Origin: Firm-04 sp045596625
GTDB taxonomy: Bacteria > Bacillota > Clostridia > Oscillospirales > Ruminococcaceae
Length of the DNA stretch: 25,459 nucleotides
Direction of reading: 5' to 3'
NCBI GenBank assembly: GCA_045596625.1
Contig: JAZOCU010000003.1
Span: 1-25,459, forward strand
Each line of letters opens with the position of its first letter. Position 1 is the stretch's first letter. This document shows positions 12,594 to 21,125 of the stretch, piece after piece. A model generated the notes under the pieces. That model saw nothing but the letters and a program-made list of their open reading frames with translations, made no database searches and was not told where the DNA came from. The translations under genes and the position numbers were made by a program.

Positions 12594-15405
12594 GATAGGG
12601 AGATAAAAATCTTCCCGTATAGGAGACTTCTGTCGCTGCGATCTCCTGCGGAGTACCTTCGGCTACGATCCTGCCGCCCTGATCGCCGCCCTCCGGGCCC
12701 AGATCGATCACATGGTCTGCGGTTTTGATCACATTCAGATTGTGCTCGATCACCACCAGCGTATTGCCTGCATCTGCCAGCTGATGCAGCACCTCGATCA
12801 ATTGATGCACATCGGCATTATGCAGACCTGTGGTCGGCTCATCCAGAATATAGATCGTTTGTCCCGTAGAGCGCTTTTGCAGCTCTGTCGAAAGCTTAAC
12901 TCGCTGTGCCTCACCGCCGGATAGCGTTGTGGCAGGCTGTCCGATCTTGATATAGCCAAGACCGACCTTGCGCAGCGTGTTCAGCTTGCGGGCGATCTTC
13001 GGGATCGCTGAAAAGAACTCACAGCCTTCATCAACGGTCATTTCCAGCACATCATAAATGGTCTTTCCCTTATATCGGACTTCCAGTGTTTCATGATTAT
13101 ACCGACTGCCCTTGCAAACCTCACAGGGTACATAAACATCCGGCAAGAAATGCATCTCGATTTTTACGATGCCGTCGCCTTCACAGGCCTCACAACGGCC
13201 GCCGCGAATGTTGAAGGAAAATCTGCCTGCTGTATAGCCACGCATTTTCGCCTCGGCGGTTTGTGCAAACAGCGCACGGATATCCCCGAACAAACCGGTA
13301 TAGGTAGCAGGATTGGATCGGGGCGTTCTGCCGATCGGTGATTGATCGATGCATATCACCTTATCCAGATGCTCTGTGCCCTCGATACGGTCAAAGGCAC
13401 CGGGACGTATTTTTGCCCGATTCAGCTTCGCTGCCAGATGCTTATACAAAACCTCATTGACCAGCGAGGATTTGCCTGAACCCGATACACCGGTCACACA
13501 GATCAGCTTGCCCAATGGGAAATGGACGGTCAGATCCTTGAGATTGTTCTCTGTGGCACCATATACCACCAATTCTTTTCCGTTGCCGGGACGATATGCT
13601 TCCGGCAGCGGAATTTTCTTTTTGCCGCTGAGATATTGTGCTGTGACAGAGCGTTCACATTGCATCAGCTCGGAAAGGGTTCCCGCACACACGATCTCAC
13701 CGCCGTGGATGCCTGCGCCCGGTCCGATATCTACGATATAATCAGCAGCCAGCATGGTATCATCATCGTGCTCCACTACAATGACCGTATTGCCGCAATC
13801 CCGCAGATGCTTCAAGGTTGCAATCAGCTTTTCATTATCCCGTTGATGCAGGCCGATACTCGGCTCATCCAGAATATACAGCACGCCCATCAGCGAAGAG
13901 CCGATTTGCGTCGCCAAACGAATCCGCTGACTTTCACCGCCCGAAAGCGTTCCCGCTGCCCGTGACAAGGAGAGATATCCCAATCCGACACTCTGCAAAA
14001 AGCCAAGCCGTGCACGAATCTCCTTGACGATCATACGTGCGATCAGCATTTGTCGTTCGGTCAGCGGAAGCTGCGCAAACAATGCAACCAGATCGGTGAT
14101 GGAATGATTGCACATGGTATCAATATCCATATCACAAACCGTAACATGCAGTGATGCAGGCTTCAGACGCTTGCCATGACAATCCGGGCAAAGCACCTCT
14201 GACATATATTCAGTCAGCTCTTCTCTGGCGGAGGGTGAGGCATAGGTATATCGCCGCTTCAGATTGGGAATCAAGCCCTCAAACGGTTGAAAATATGTCC
14301 CGCCGCCATAGCTTGTATGCCGATGCAGTTCCAGCTTGGTATCTCCTGTGCCATACAAAAACAGATTGCGCTGTTCTTCGGTCAGCTCTTTGATCGGCAC
14401 ATCCAAGGAAATGCCGTAGGTGCGGGAAATGGCTCGGTAATACATTGTGGCAAACGAGCTTTCATCCAAAGAATTCCAGCCCGGCGCTTTGAAGGCACCT
14501 TCACGCACCGAAAGATTCATATTGGGCATAATGGCATGGGGATCAAACTCCGTAAACACACCAAGACCGGTACAGGTCTCACAAGCGCCATAGGGATTAT
14601 TAAAGGAAAACATTCTGGGCGTCAGCTCTTCCATGGAAAAGCCATGATCGGGACAGGCATAGGAAAGCGAATACAGCTGCTCCTCACCGCCGATCACATC
14701 CAGCAGCACCAGACCCTCGGATAATCCCGTTGCGGTTTCCAGACTATCCGTCAAACGACTGCGTATGCCTTCCTTGACGACCAGACGATCCACTACGATC
14801 TCAATATGGTGCTTTTTATTCTTATCCATTTTGATTGTTTCGCTCAGATCATAAATGCTGCCATCCACACGCACACGGACATAACCGGATTTTTTTGCCG
14901 CTTCCAGCTCCTTGGTGTATTCACCCTTTCTGCCGCGGACGATCGGTGCCAGCAGCTGCAGCTTGGTGCCTTCCGGCATCTCCAAGATCAGATCAGCGAT
15001 CTGGTCTACGGTCTGCTGCTTGATCTCTCTGCCGCAGACCGGACAATGCGGTGTACCCACACGGGCATATAACAAACGCAGATAATCATAGATCTCGGTT
15101 ACGGTACCCACTGTGGAACGCGGATTTTTGGATGTGGTCTTCTGATCGATGGATATGGCAGGAGACAGTCCATCGATGCTGTCCACATCGGGTTTTTCCA
15201 TTTGTCCCAGAAACATGCGGGCATAAGAAGAAAGGCTCTCCATATATCGTCTCTGACCGTCTGCGTAGATGGTATCAAAGGCCAGAGAGGATTTCCCCGA
15301 ACCGGACAGACCGGTGAACACGACCAGTTTATCCCGCGGTATTTCCAGATCAATGTTTTTCAGATTGTGCTCACGTGCACCCTTTACTATGATTCTATCC
15401 AGCAT
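12532..15405 (-). CDS. uvrA: Excinuclease ABC subunit UvrA
   Basis: The 957-residue damage-recognition ATPase of nucleotide excision repair, which loads UvrB at distorted DNA. It has two ABC ATPase modules: Walker A GLSGSGKS (32-39) with a signature LSGGESQRIRL, and a second Walker A GVSGSGKSS with signature LSGGEAQRVKL, plus two ILDEP Walker B motifs. Zinc-finger cysteines are seen in CPVCGRE, CETCTGLG and the C-terminal CEACEGDG/CEVCKGSR. Length is slightly above the usual 940 because of a basic tail (EKPKRNRRSAP) encoded in the overlap with yigZ. The ribosome binding site is weak (AAAGGA, 14 bases from ATG). It follows the unknown membrane protein gene by 73 bases. Confidence 0.97.
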   Translation of the reverse strand: MLDRIIVKGAREHNLKNIDLEIPRDKLVVFTGLSGSGKSSLAFDTIYADGQRRYMESLSSYARMFLGQMEKPDVDSIDGLSPAISIDQKTTSKNPRSTVGTVTEIYDYLRLLYARVGTPHCPVCGREIKQQTVDQIADLILEMPEGTKLQLLAPIVRGRKGEYTKELEAAKKSGYVRVRVDGSIYDLSETIKMDKNKKHHIEIVVDRLVVKEGIRSRLTDSLETATGLSEGLVLLDVIGGEEQLYSLSYACPDHGFSMEELTPRMFSFNNPYGACETCTGLGVFTEFDPHAIMPNMNLSVREGAFKAPGWNSLDESSFATMYYRAISRTYGISLDVPIKELTEEQRNLFLYGTGDTKLELHRHTSYGGGTYFQPFEGLIPNLKRRYTYASPSAREELTEYMSEVLCPDCHGKRLKPASLHVTVCDMDIDTMCNHSITDLVALFAQLPLTERQMLIARMIVKEIRARLGFLQSVGLGYLSLSRAAGTLSGGESQRIRLATQIGSSLMGVLYILDEPSIGLHQRDNEKLIATLKHLRDCGNTVIVVEHDDDTMLAADYIVDIGPGAGIHGGEIVCAGTLSELMQCERSVTAQYLSGKKKIPLPEAYRPGNGKELVVYGATENNLKDLTVHFPLGKLICVTGVSGSGKSSLVNEVLYKHLAAKLNRAKIRPGAFDRIEGTEHLDKVICIDQSPIGRTPRSNPATYTGLFGDIRALFAQTAEAKMRGYTAGRFSFNIRGGRCEACEGDGIVKIEMHFLPDVYVPCEVCKGSRYNHETLEVRYKGKTIYDVLEMTVDEGCEFFSAIPKIARKLNTLRKVGLGYIKIGQPATTLSGGEAQRVKLSTELQKRSTGQTIYILDEPTTGLHNADVHQLIEVLHQLADAGNTLVVIEHNLNVIKTADHVIDLGPEGGDQGGRIVAEGTPQEIAATEVSYTGRFLSPYLKEAPVAVQEKPKRNRRSAP

Positions 15406-15428
15406 ATAATGGTTGCATATCCTTTCCG

Positions 15429-15457
15429 ATTATACTGTTGCTGTTGCGGTTATGGGA
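15429..15457 (-). promoter_or_regulatory. Possible internal promoter of uvrA
   Basis: On the minus strand a perfect TATAAT (plus 15429-15434) lies 24 bases before the uvrA start, but the -35 at 17-base spacing is a poor TCCCAT. It may give uvrA some expression separate from radC-uvrB. No LexA-type box was recognised near it. Confidence 0.35.
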
Positions 15458-15478
15458 ATCTCATGATGTATCTTCGTC

Positions 15479-16078
15479 TTACCAAGTAAGCAAGCTAAAG
15501 CAGGCGATCACAAAAAGCAATAAAAATACGATCAGCATGATCCAATAACCGATCAGCTGCTTTCTGCATTTTTTCATCATCAATGCATGATCCGCTTCCA
15601 GCATGACATTGCCTGTCTCATCCATGGGGATCCCATGCCATTTGACCTCCCGAACGGCACCCGAAAGTCTGCCGTCTGCACCTCTGGCAGGATCCCATGC
15701 CGCAGGACTGACTTGGATCATCGTCTGCGGCATGACCCGCACAGGCACCTGCATCCCCAGGGAAAAGGGAAGCGGCGCAACGGTCTTAAATGCAAAAAAT
15801 GCACGATACAAAATACCGTTTTTTCCTGCATAACGCAGGGCAAGCTCCTGATAATACAGCGGCTGCCCAGGCTGAACGATCCTCACGCCTCGGATATCCG
15901 ACACTTCTGCTATATAATGCGTTGCCTGTTTCAACATACGACGGCGCTGTGACAAACGATAGATTTGGAATCCTGCAAACAATACTGCCGGAATCCCCAA
16001 CAGTGCGCCGAAAAAAAGCACACCCATAACAATATAGATTGCCATAATAAACAGAACAACCAAAACGAACTCGTACAT
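15479..16078 (-). CDS. Unknown membrane protein between uvrB and uvrA
   Basis: A 199-residue protein that I do not recognise. The N-terminus is very hydrophobic (about 4-40, one long or two closely spaced membrane helices), followed by a basic turn RLSQRRRML. The middle region (about 55-165) is soluble and beta-rich, with SDIRGVRIVQPGQPLYYQEL, a GMQVPVRVMP stretch and a tryptophan-containing REVKWHGIPMDE segment. One C-terminal helix lies at about 177-197. The layout vaguely recalls DUF3592-like membrane proteins, but that is a guess. AAAGGTG lies 10 bases before the ATG. It sits 34 bases after uvrB and 73 before uvrA, so it is likely cotranscribed with repair genes. Confidence 0.75.
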   Translation of the reverse strand: MYEFVLVVLFIMAIYIVMGVLFFGALLGIPAVLFAGFQIYRLSQRRRMLKQATHYIAEVSDIRGVRIVQPGQPLYYQELALRYAGKNGILYRAFFAFKTVAPLPFSLGMQVPVRVMPQTMIQVSPAAWDPARGADGRLSGAVREVKWHGIPMDETGNVMLEADHALMMKKCRKQLIGYWIMLIVFLLLFVIACFSLLTW

Positions 16079-16112
16079 CCTTATTTTTCACCTTTCCAAT
16101 AACATCGCATCA

Positions 16113-18080
16113 TCATCTGTTTTCACGCAGCGCTTTGATCTTGTCCCGCAAATACGCCGCATGCTCGAATTCCAACAGCTTTGCTGCCTCTTTCATCTGT
16201 TCGGTCAGCTTTTTGATGAGCGCTTCCTTTTCCTGCCGGTTCATCTGACGGGCAACGATCTTCTCTGTTTTTTCCTTGCTGGTGATCTCCAGCACCTCAC
16301 GGATCTCCTTGACGATCGTTTGGGGTATGATCCCGTGCTTTTCGTTATAGGCAAGCTGGATCGAACGGCGGCGTTCCGTTTCACGGATCGCACGCTCCAT
16401 ACTGCCGGTCACAGAATCCGCATACATGATGACCTCGCCTCTCGCATTACGGGCTGCTCGGCCGATGGTCTGGATCAAAGAGGTTTCCGATCGCAGGAAG
16501 CCTTCCTTATCCGCATCTAAGATCGCTACCAGTGATACTTCCGGCAGATCCAGTCCTTCCCGCAGCAGATTGATGCCCACCAGCACGTCGAATTCACCCA
16601 GACGCAGATCACGAATGATCTCCATACGCTCAATGGTATCAATATCATGATGCAGATATCGTACCCGCACTTGCATATTCAGCAGATATGCGGTCAGATC
16701 CTCTGCCATTTTTTTCGTCAGAGTCGTAACCAACACACGTTCATTGCGCTCTGTGCGCTGATGGATCTGGGAAAGCAGATCTTCGATCTGCCCTTCCACA
16801 GGCTTGACGGTCACCCGCGGATCTACCAATCCCGTAGGCCGGATGACCTGCTCTACAATGCTGTCGGTACGCTCCTTTTCCAATGTGCCCGGTGTTGCAC
16901 TGACAAACATTGCATCCCGGATCCGTTCCGTAAACTCATTGAAGTTCAGCGGACGGTTATCAAAGGCACTGGGCAATCGGAAGCCGTAATCCACCAGCGT
17001 TTTCTTACGGGCATAATCTCCCGCAAACATTCCTCTCACCTGCGGAAGTGTGACGTGAGATTCATCCACAATCAGCAGAAAATCATCGGGGAAATGATCC
17101 AGCAGCGTCATCGGACGAGCACCCGGCTTCCGCCGTGCCAATACGCGGGAATAGTTCTCTATACCGCTGCAAAACCCGATTTCACGCAGCATTTCAATAT
17201 CATAATTGGTACGCTGCGCAATCCGCTGTGCTTCGATCAGCTTATTCTCCGATTCAAAAAATGCCACTCGTTCCGCAAGCTCCTGCTGCAGCTCGGCAAT
17301 GGCAGCCTCCATCTTGTCCGATGAAACCACATAATGACTGGCAGGGAAAATAACGGTATGCTGCAAAATCGCTTTGACCTCACCGGTCACGATTTCGATC
17401 TCGGCAATCCGATCAATCTCATCCCCAAAGAATTCCACACGCAGCGCAATTTCCGTAGACTGCACCGGACAGATATCTACCACATCGCCATGCACACGGA
17501 AGGTGCCGCGATCCAATGCAATATCATTGCGCTGATATTGAATGGCAACCAATGCCTCCATCAGCTCTTCACGGGATTTTTCCATGCCCGGACGCAGTGA
17601 GATGGTCAGATGACGATATTCTTCCGGTGCGCCCAAGGAGTAAATACAGGACACCGATGACACAATAATCACATCGGAACGCTCTGCCAATGCCATGGTT
17701 GCCGAATGGCGCAGACGGTCGATCTCATTGTTGATGGAGGAATCCTTCTCAATATAGCTGTCCGTACTGGGAATATATGCCTCAGGCTGATAATAATCAT
17801 AATACGATACGAAATATTCCACTGCGTTTTCCGGAAAGAATTCCTTGAACTCACTGCAAAGCTGTGCAGCAAGGATCTTATTATGGGCAAGCACCAATGT
17901 AGGCTTATTCCGTGCCGCAATCACATTTGCCATCGTGAAGGTCTTGCCGGAACCGGTGACTCCCAGCAGGATCTGCTCTTTTTTGCCTTGTTCAAATCCC
18001 CTTACCAGCGCATCGATCGCTTTGGGCTGATCGCCTGTGGGCTGATAGGGTGCATGTAATCGAAAGGGCTGCTGCTTCAA
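16113..18080 (-). CDS. uvrB: Excinuclease ABC subunit UvrB
   Basis: The 655-residue helicase-like core of nucleotide excision repair; it verifies damage after UvrA loading and recruits UvrC. Motifs seen are Walker A GVTGSGKT (40-47), the beta-hairpin region with YFVSYYDYYQPEAYIP, DESHVT (motif II), SATPGTLE, the QTIGRAARN motif VI and a C-terminal UVR domain (LLEFEHAAYLRDKI) that binds UvrC. The start is taken as TTG at 18080: GGGAGGG lies 7 bases upstream and the protein then begins like other UvrB proteins. An in-frame ATG at 18128 would overlap radC by 28 bases and lacks a site. uvrC is not in the window. Confidence 0.97.
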   Translation of the reverse strand: MKQQPFRLHAPYQPTGDQPKAIDALVRGFEQGKKEQILLGVTGSGKTFTMANVIAARNKPTLVLAHNKILAAQLCSEFKEFFPENAVEYFVSYYDYYQPEAYIPSTDSYIEKDSSINNEIDRLRHSATMALAERSDVIIVSSVSCIYSLGAPEEYRHLTISLRPGMEKSREELMEALVAIQYQRNDIALDRGTFRVHGDVVDICPVQSTEIALRVEFFGDEIDRIAEIEIVTGEVKAILQHTVIFPASHYVVSSDKMEAAIAELQQELAERVAFFESENKLIEAQRIAQRTNYDIEMLREIGFCSGIENYSRVLARRKPGARPMTLLDHFPDDFLLIVDESHVTLPQVRGMFAGDYARKKTLVDYGFRLPSAFDNRPLNFNEFTERIRDAMFVSATPGTLEKERTDSIVEQVIRPTGLVDPRVTVKPVEGQIEDLLSQIHQRTERNERVLVTTLTKKMAEDLTAYLLNMQVRVRYLHHDIDTIERMEIIRDLRLGEFDVLVGINLLREGLDLPEVSLVAILDADKEGFLRSETSLIQTIGRAARNARGEVIMYADSVTGSMERAIRETERRRSIQLAYNEKHGIIPQTIVKEIREVLEITSKEKTEKIVARQMNRQEKEALIKKLTEQMKEAAKLLEFEHAAYLRDKIKALRENR

Positions 18081-18100
18081 TGAAAATCCCTCCCTGCTGC

Positions 18101-18802
18101 TTATCGTTTGCTGCCGCGCTCCATGCAAAGAAATGCACCGCTTTCACGCATGGAAACCGCACCGTTTCTTCCTACTACAACATGATCGATCAAACGGATG
18201 GAAAGCCCCTGTAAGCCTTGATACAAATGTCTTGTTGCAGCGATATCCTCTGCTGATGCCACAGCCGCACCATCCGGATGATTATGTGCGATCATCACTG
18301 TATTGCAATTTTCAAGGATCGCAATCTCTGCTACTGCGCGTAAGGATACGGATACCGAATTCGTATTGCCTCTTTCAAGAATATGGCAGCTTCGCAGACG
18401 AAGCATCTCATCCAGACACGCAAGACGGATCACTTCATTGCGTTCATACTGATAGAGCTTACGGAAATATCCGCATACCTTCTCGTAGGAATCCAAGGTG
18501 ATCTGTGTGGTATGTGCATCCATGTCCACAGCATACAGCGCCGGAAGAAGCTTCAGCAGCACCGCAGTATGTTCCGTGATCCCCTTTACACTGCACAATG
18601 CGTTGTGATCTGCCGCAAATATGCCGCTGATGCTGCCAAACCGATCCAACAGCCGATGAGCGATATCGTTGGTATTGATCCGTGGGATCGCATAATACAG
18701 CAGCATTTCCAACAGCTCATGCTGCTGAAATCCGCTGCCGCCGCTTTTCAAAAAGCGTTCCCGCATTCGCTGCCGATGCCCGTCATGCAGATGTTCGCTC
18801 AT
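18101..18802 (-). CDS. radC: RadC family JAMM-domain protein
   Basis: A 233-residue protein. An N-terminal helix-hairpin-helix-like part (about 1-85, with HELLEMLLYYAIPR and VKGIT) is followed by the JAB/MPN metalloprotease-like domain. The metal motif is HNHPDG followed by SAED, giving His173, His175 and Asp186 as ligands; family members more often have HNHPSG. Despite its name, the RadC family has no proven DNA repair role. GGAGG lies 8 bases before the ATG. It is the first gene of the unit radC-uvrB-unknown-uvrA, 20 bases before uvrB, with its own vegetative promoter. Confidence 0.93.
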   Translation of the reverse strand: MSEHLHDGHRQRMRERFLKSGGSGFQQHELLEMLLYYAIPRINTNDIAHRLLDRFGSISGIFAADHNALCSVKGITEHTAVLLKLLPALYAVDMDAHTTQITLDSYEKVCGYFRKLYQYERNEVIRLACLDEMLRLRSCHILERGNTNSVSVSLRAVAEIAILENCNTVMIAHNHPDGAAVASAEDIAATRHLYQGLQGLSIRLIDHVVVGRNGAVSMRESGAFLCMERGSKR

Positions 18803-18834
18803 TCTGCCGCCTCCGTTTCTTAATACTTCTTTTC

Positions 18835-18863
18835 ATTATACACTATTTTATTGAAATTGGCAA
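18835..18863 (-). promoter_or_regulatory. Promoter of radC-uvrB unit
   Basis: On the minus strand, -35 TTGCCA (plus 18858-18863), a 17-base spacer and a perfect TATAAT (plus 18835-18840), about 33 bases before the radC start. No SOS box was recognised around it. Confidence 0.75.
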
Positions 18864-18872
18864 GTATACCGC

Positions 18873-18911
18873 AAAAATGTTGCAGCCTCCGGCCAAACGG
18901 ACAGAGGCTGC
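18873..18911 (-). terminator. Terminator of sigG
   Basis: GCAGCCTC (18882-18889) pairs with GAGGCTGC (18904-18911) with partial pairing inside. On the minus strand it is followed after four bases by TTTTT. It lies just after the sigG stop and before the radC promoter. Confidence 0.75.
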
Positions 18912-18920
18912 ATCTTCGAT

Positions 18921-19694
18921 TCAAAGCTGTGCCTTGATCTTAGAAATGGCACCTTTTTCCAATCGGGAGACCTGTGCCTGTGAAATCCCGATCTCGGTTG
19001 CTACCTCCACCTGCGTTTTTCCCTGCAAAAACCGACGATACAGGATATTGCGTTCCCGTTCACTCAATGCGGCAATGGCATCCCGAACCGCCATCTCCCG
19101 CATCCAGCCGTCTGCCTCACTGCTGTCACTGATCTGATCCATCAGATACAGGGTATCCCCCGAATCGGAATACAACGGCTCATACAGCGATACCGGATCG
19201 GTAATACTTTCCAGCGCAAGCACAACTTCCGATTTATCCGTCTCCACAACTTCGGCGATCTGTTCGATGGTCGGTTCCCTGCCAAGCTCAGCGATCAGCT
19301 GCTCCTTTGCCTGCATCGCCTTATATGCAAGATCTCTCATGGAACGGCTTACCTTTACCGAATGATAATCCCGCAGATATCTTCGCAGCTCACCCGAGAT
19401 CATCGGGACACAATAGGTCGAAAACCGCACCTCTTTGGTCAGATCAAAATTATTGACCGCTTTCATCAAGCCTATCACACCGATCTGAAACAGATCATCC
19501 ACATCCTCACCTCTGCCGGTAAAACGCTGGATCACGCTGAGCACCAGCCGCAGATTCCCTTGGATCAGACGGTCTCTTGCCGCTTTGCTGCCGGTTTCCT
19601 GGATTTCCCTCAGCAGTGCCATTTTTTCTTCCTCCGTCAACACTTCCAGCTTTGCCGTATCAATGCCCGAAATCACAACCTTCTGATAAGCCAT
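18921..19694 (-). CDS. sigG: Sporulation sigma factor SigmaG
   Basis: A 257-residue late forespore RNA polymerase sigma factor. It begins MAYQKVVISGIDTAKLEVL, the hallmark N-terminus of SigmaG, which distinguishes it from SigmaF. Region 2 has GNLRLVLSVIQRF, DLFQIGVIGLMKAV and FSTYCVPMISGELRRYLRD. Region 4 has the helix-turn-helix KTQVEVATEIGISQAQVS. The start at 19694 follows AGGAGG by 6 bases; upstream in-frame DNA runs into the opposite alr gene and is not coding. In Bacillus and many Clostridia sigG follows spoIIGA and sigE; here it is alone, between alr (divergent) and radC, with a forespore-type promoter and its own terminator. Confidence 0.95.
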   Translation of the reverse strand: MAYQKVVISGIDTAKLEVLTEEEKMALLREIQETGSKAARDRLIQGNLRLVLSVIQRFTGRGEDVDDLFQIGVIGLMKAVNNFDLTKEVRFSTYCVPMISGELRRYLRDYHSVKVSRSMRDLAYKAMQAKEQLIAELGREPTIEQIAEVVETDKSEVVLALESITDPVSLYEPLYSDSGDTLYLMDQISDSSEADGWMREMAVRDAIAALSERERNILYRRFLQGKTQVEVATEIGISQAQVSRLEKGAISKIKAQL

Positions 19695-19724
19695 CCCATG
19701 CCTCCTGTGTATGAGTTTTCGGGA

Positions 19725-19755
19725 ATAGTATCGACGAAAGTTGCCTGATTCATGC
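19725..19755 (-). promoter_or_regulatory. Possible forespore-type promoter of sigG
   Basis: On the minus strand GCATG (plus 19751-19755), an 18-base spacer and GATACTAT (plus 19725-19732) fit the SigmaG-type pattern except for G in place of the first C of the -10. It lies about 30 bases before the sigG start. SigmaF and SigmaG promoters overlap in sequence, so either factor could read it. Confidence 0.45.
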
Positions 19756-19835
19756 TCTGTATGAAAAATCTTTTCTGCTGACCGGACGAATCTGCGGTTT
19801 TTGCGGCGAACATATGGAGAATCTGCGGAAATCGC

Positions 19836-19864
19836 TTTACAAAACATAAAAAATGTGTTATACT
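19836..19864 (+). promoter_or_regulatory. Promoter of the alr-ung-met unit
   Basis: -35 TTTACA (19836-19841), 17-base spacer and -10 TATACT (19859-19864) with extended TG at 19856-19857. It lies about 40 bases before alr and is the only clear promoter before metF and metH. Confidence 0.75.
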
Positions 19865-19904
19865 TATTTGATAAAACGATATACAGAAAGGATCGTCCGG
19901 ATCT

Positions 19905-21125
19905 ATGAACGGAATCCGTAAACGCACATGGGCTGAGATCAATCTCGACCATGCCGCATGGAATTATCAGCAGGTACGCAAGCATACCGATCAGAATGCA
20001 ATGATCTGCTGTGTGATCAAAGCAAACGGCTACGGACATAATGCCATCCGCTTTGCCCGGCTTTATACCAAACTCGGTGCCGATTGGCTGGCTGTTTCCA
20101 ATCTGGAAGAAGCCTTGCAGCTGCGTCAGAACGGGATCACACTGCCTGTTCTGATTCTGGGCTATACCCCGCCCGAATGTGCTGCCGTATTGGCAGAGCA
20201 CCGCATTTCCCAATGCGTCTATTCCCGCACCTATGGAGAAACCCTTTCCCAAGCAGCGATGGCATCGGGGGTCCGCCTGATGATCCATCTGAAAATCGAT
20301 ACCGGCATGGGCCGCATCGGATTCCAGCATCACAGCGGACATTCCGAGCTCAAGGATGCCTTTGCTGTCTGCCGATTCCCTTGCCTGATCCCCGAAGGTA
20401 TCTTCACACATTTTGCCTCTGCGGATGAAGGCTGCGACGGTGAAGCATTTACAGCTCGTCAATTTAACGATTTTATGGATGCGATCGCACAGCTGGAAGC
20501 ACGGGGCATTCACTTTTCACTGCGTCACTGTGCCAACAGCGCTGCTATTTTTGAACATCCGGAATACCATCTGGATATGGTGCGGGCAGGGATCGTGCTC
20601 TATGGATTAAAGCCCTCTGCACAAGTACGCAATCTGCCGGAATTAAAGCCGGTTATGGCTTTGAAATCGGTCATCTCCCATATCAAGACCGTCCTCCCCG
20701 GCGATACGATCAGCTATGGCCGCACCTATCAGGCAGATTCTCCAAGAATCGTCGCCACCGTCCCCATCGGCTATGCCGACGGCTTCTGGCGTGCCAATGC
20801 CAAAGGTGAATGCAGGCTGCTCATCCGGGATCGCCTCTGTCCGCTGATCGGCAGAGTCTGCATGGATCAGCTCATGCTGGATATTACCGACGCACCCGGT
20901 CTTTCCGTCGGAGATACCGTTACCGTATTCGGTGATGAGGCAGGTCTCTGTACTGCCGATGAAATCGCTCTGCATACCGATACCATCAATTATGAGATCG
21001 TTTGCTCTGTGGGAGAACGTGTTCCCCGCTTCTTCCTCCATCATGATATCATGGTAGGCGTATCCGATAACCTTCTGCAAACCGAATTCACCCAAGGAGA
21101 GGACTATGGTTCACATCGGCAATGA
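19905..21125 (+). CDS. alr: Alanine racemase
   Basis: A 406-residue PLP enzyme that makes D-alanine for peptidoglycan. The PLP lysine is Lys39 in VIKANGYGHN, and the second catalytic base is the tyrosine in DTISYGRTY. Other signatures are KIDTGMGRIGF, RHCANSAA, DMVRAGIVLYG and GRVCMDQ. The C-terminus is about 20-25 residues longer than the domain core and overlaps the start of ung by 20 bases. AAAGGA lies 14 bases before the ATG. It is divergent from sigG and heads a plus-strand series that includes the methionine genes. Alanine racemases also occur on spores, where they affect alanine-triggered germination; no evidence here separates the two roles. Confidence 0.95.
   Translation: MNGIRKRTWAEINLDHAAWNYQQVRKHTDQNAMICCVIKANGYGHNAIRFARLYTKLGADWLAVSNLEEALQLRQNGITLPVLILGYTPPECAAVLAEHRISQCVYSRTYGETLSQAAMASGVRLMIHLKIDTGMGRIGFQHHSGHSELKDAFAVCRFPCLIPEGIFTHFASADEGCDGEAFTARQFNDFMDAIAQLEARGIHFSLRHCANSAAIFEHPEYHLDMVRAGIVLYGLKPSAQVRNLPELKPVMALKSVISHIKTVLPGDTISYGRTYQADSPRIVATVPIGYADGFWRANAKGECRLLIRDRLCPLIGRVCMDQLMLDITDAPGLSVGDTVTVFGDEAGLCTADEIALHTDTINYEIVCSVGERVPRFFLHHDIMVGVSDNLLQTEFTQGEDYGSHRQ

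Noticed and set aside
18081..18900. Search for LexA-type SOS boxes in front of radC-uvrB and uvrA
   Set aside because: No GAAC-N4-GTTC-like palindrome was found near the promoters at 18835-18863 or 15429-15457, so SOS control is not claimed.
19695..20513. Upstream extension of the sigG frame to 530 codons
   Set aside because: The extra part is antisense to alr and runs through both promoters. The true start follows AGGAGG at 19694 and gives the normal SigmaG length.
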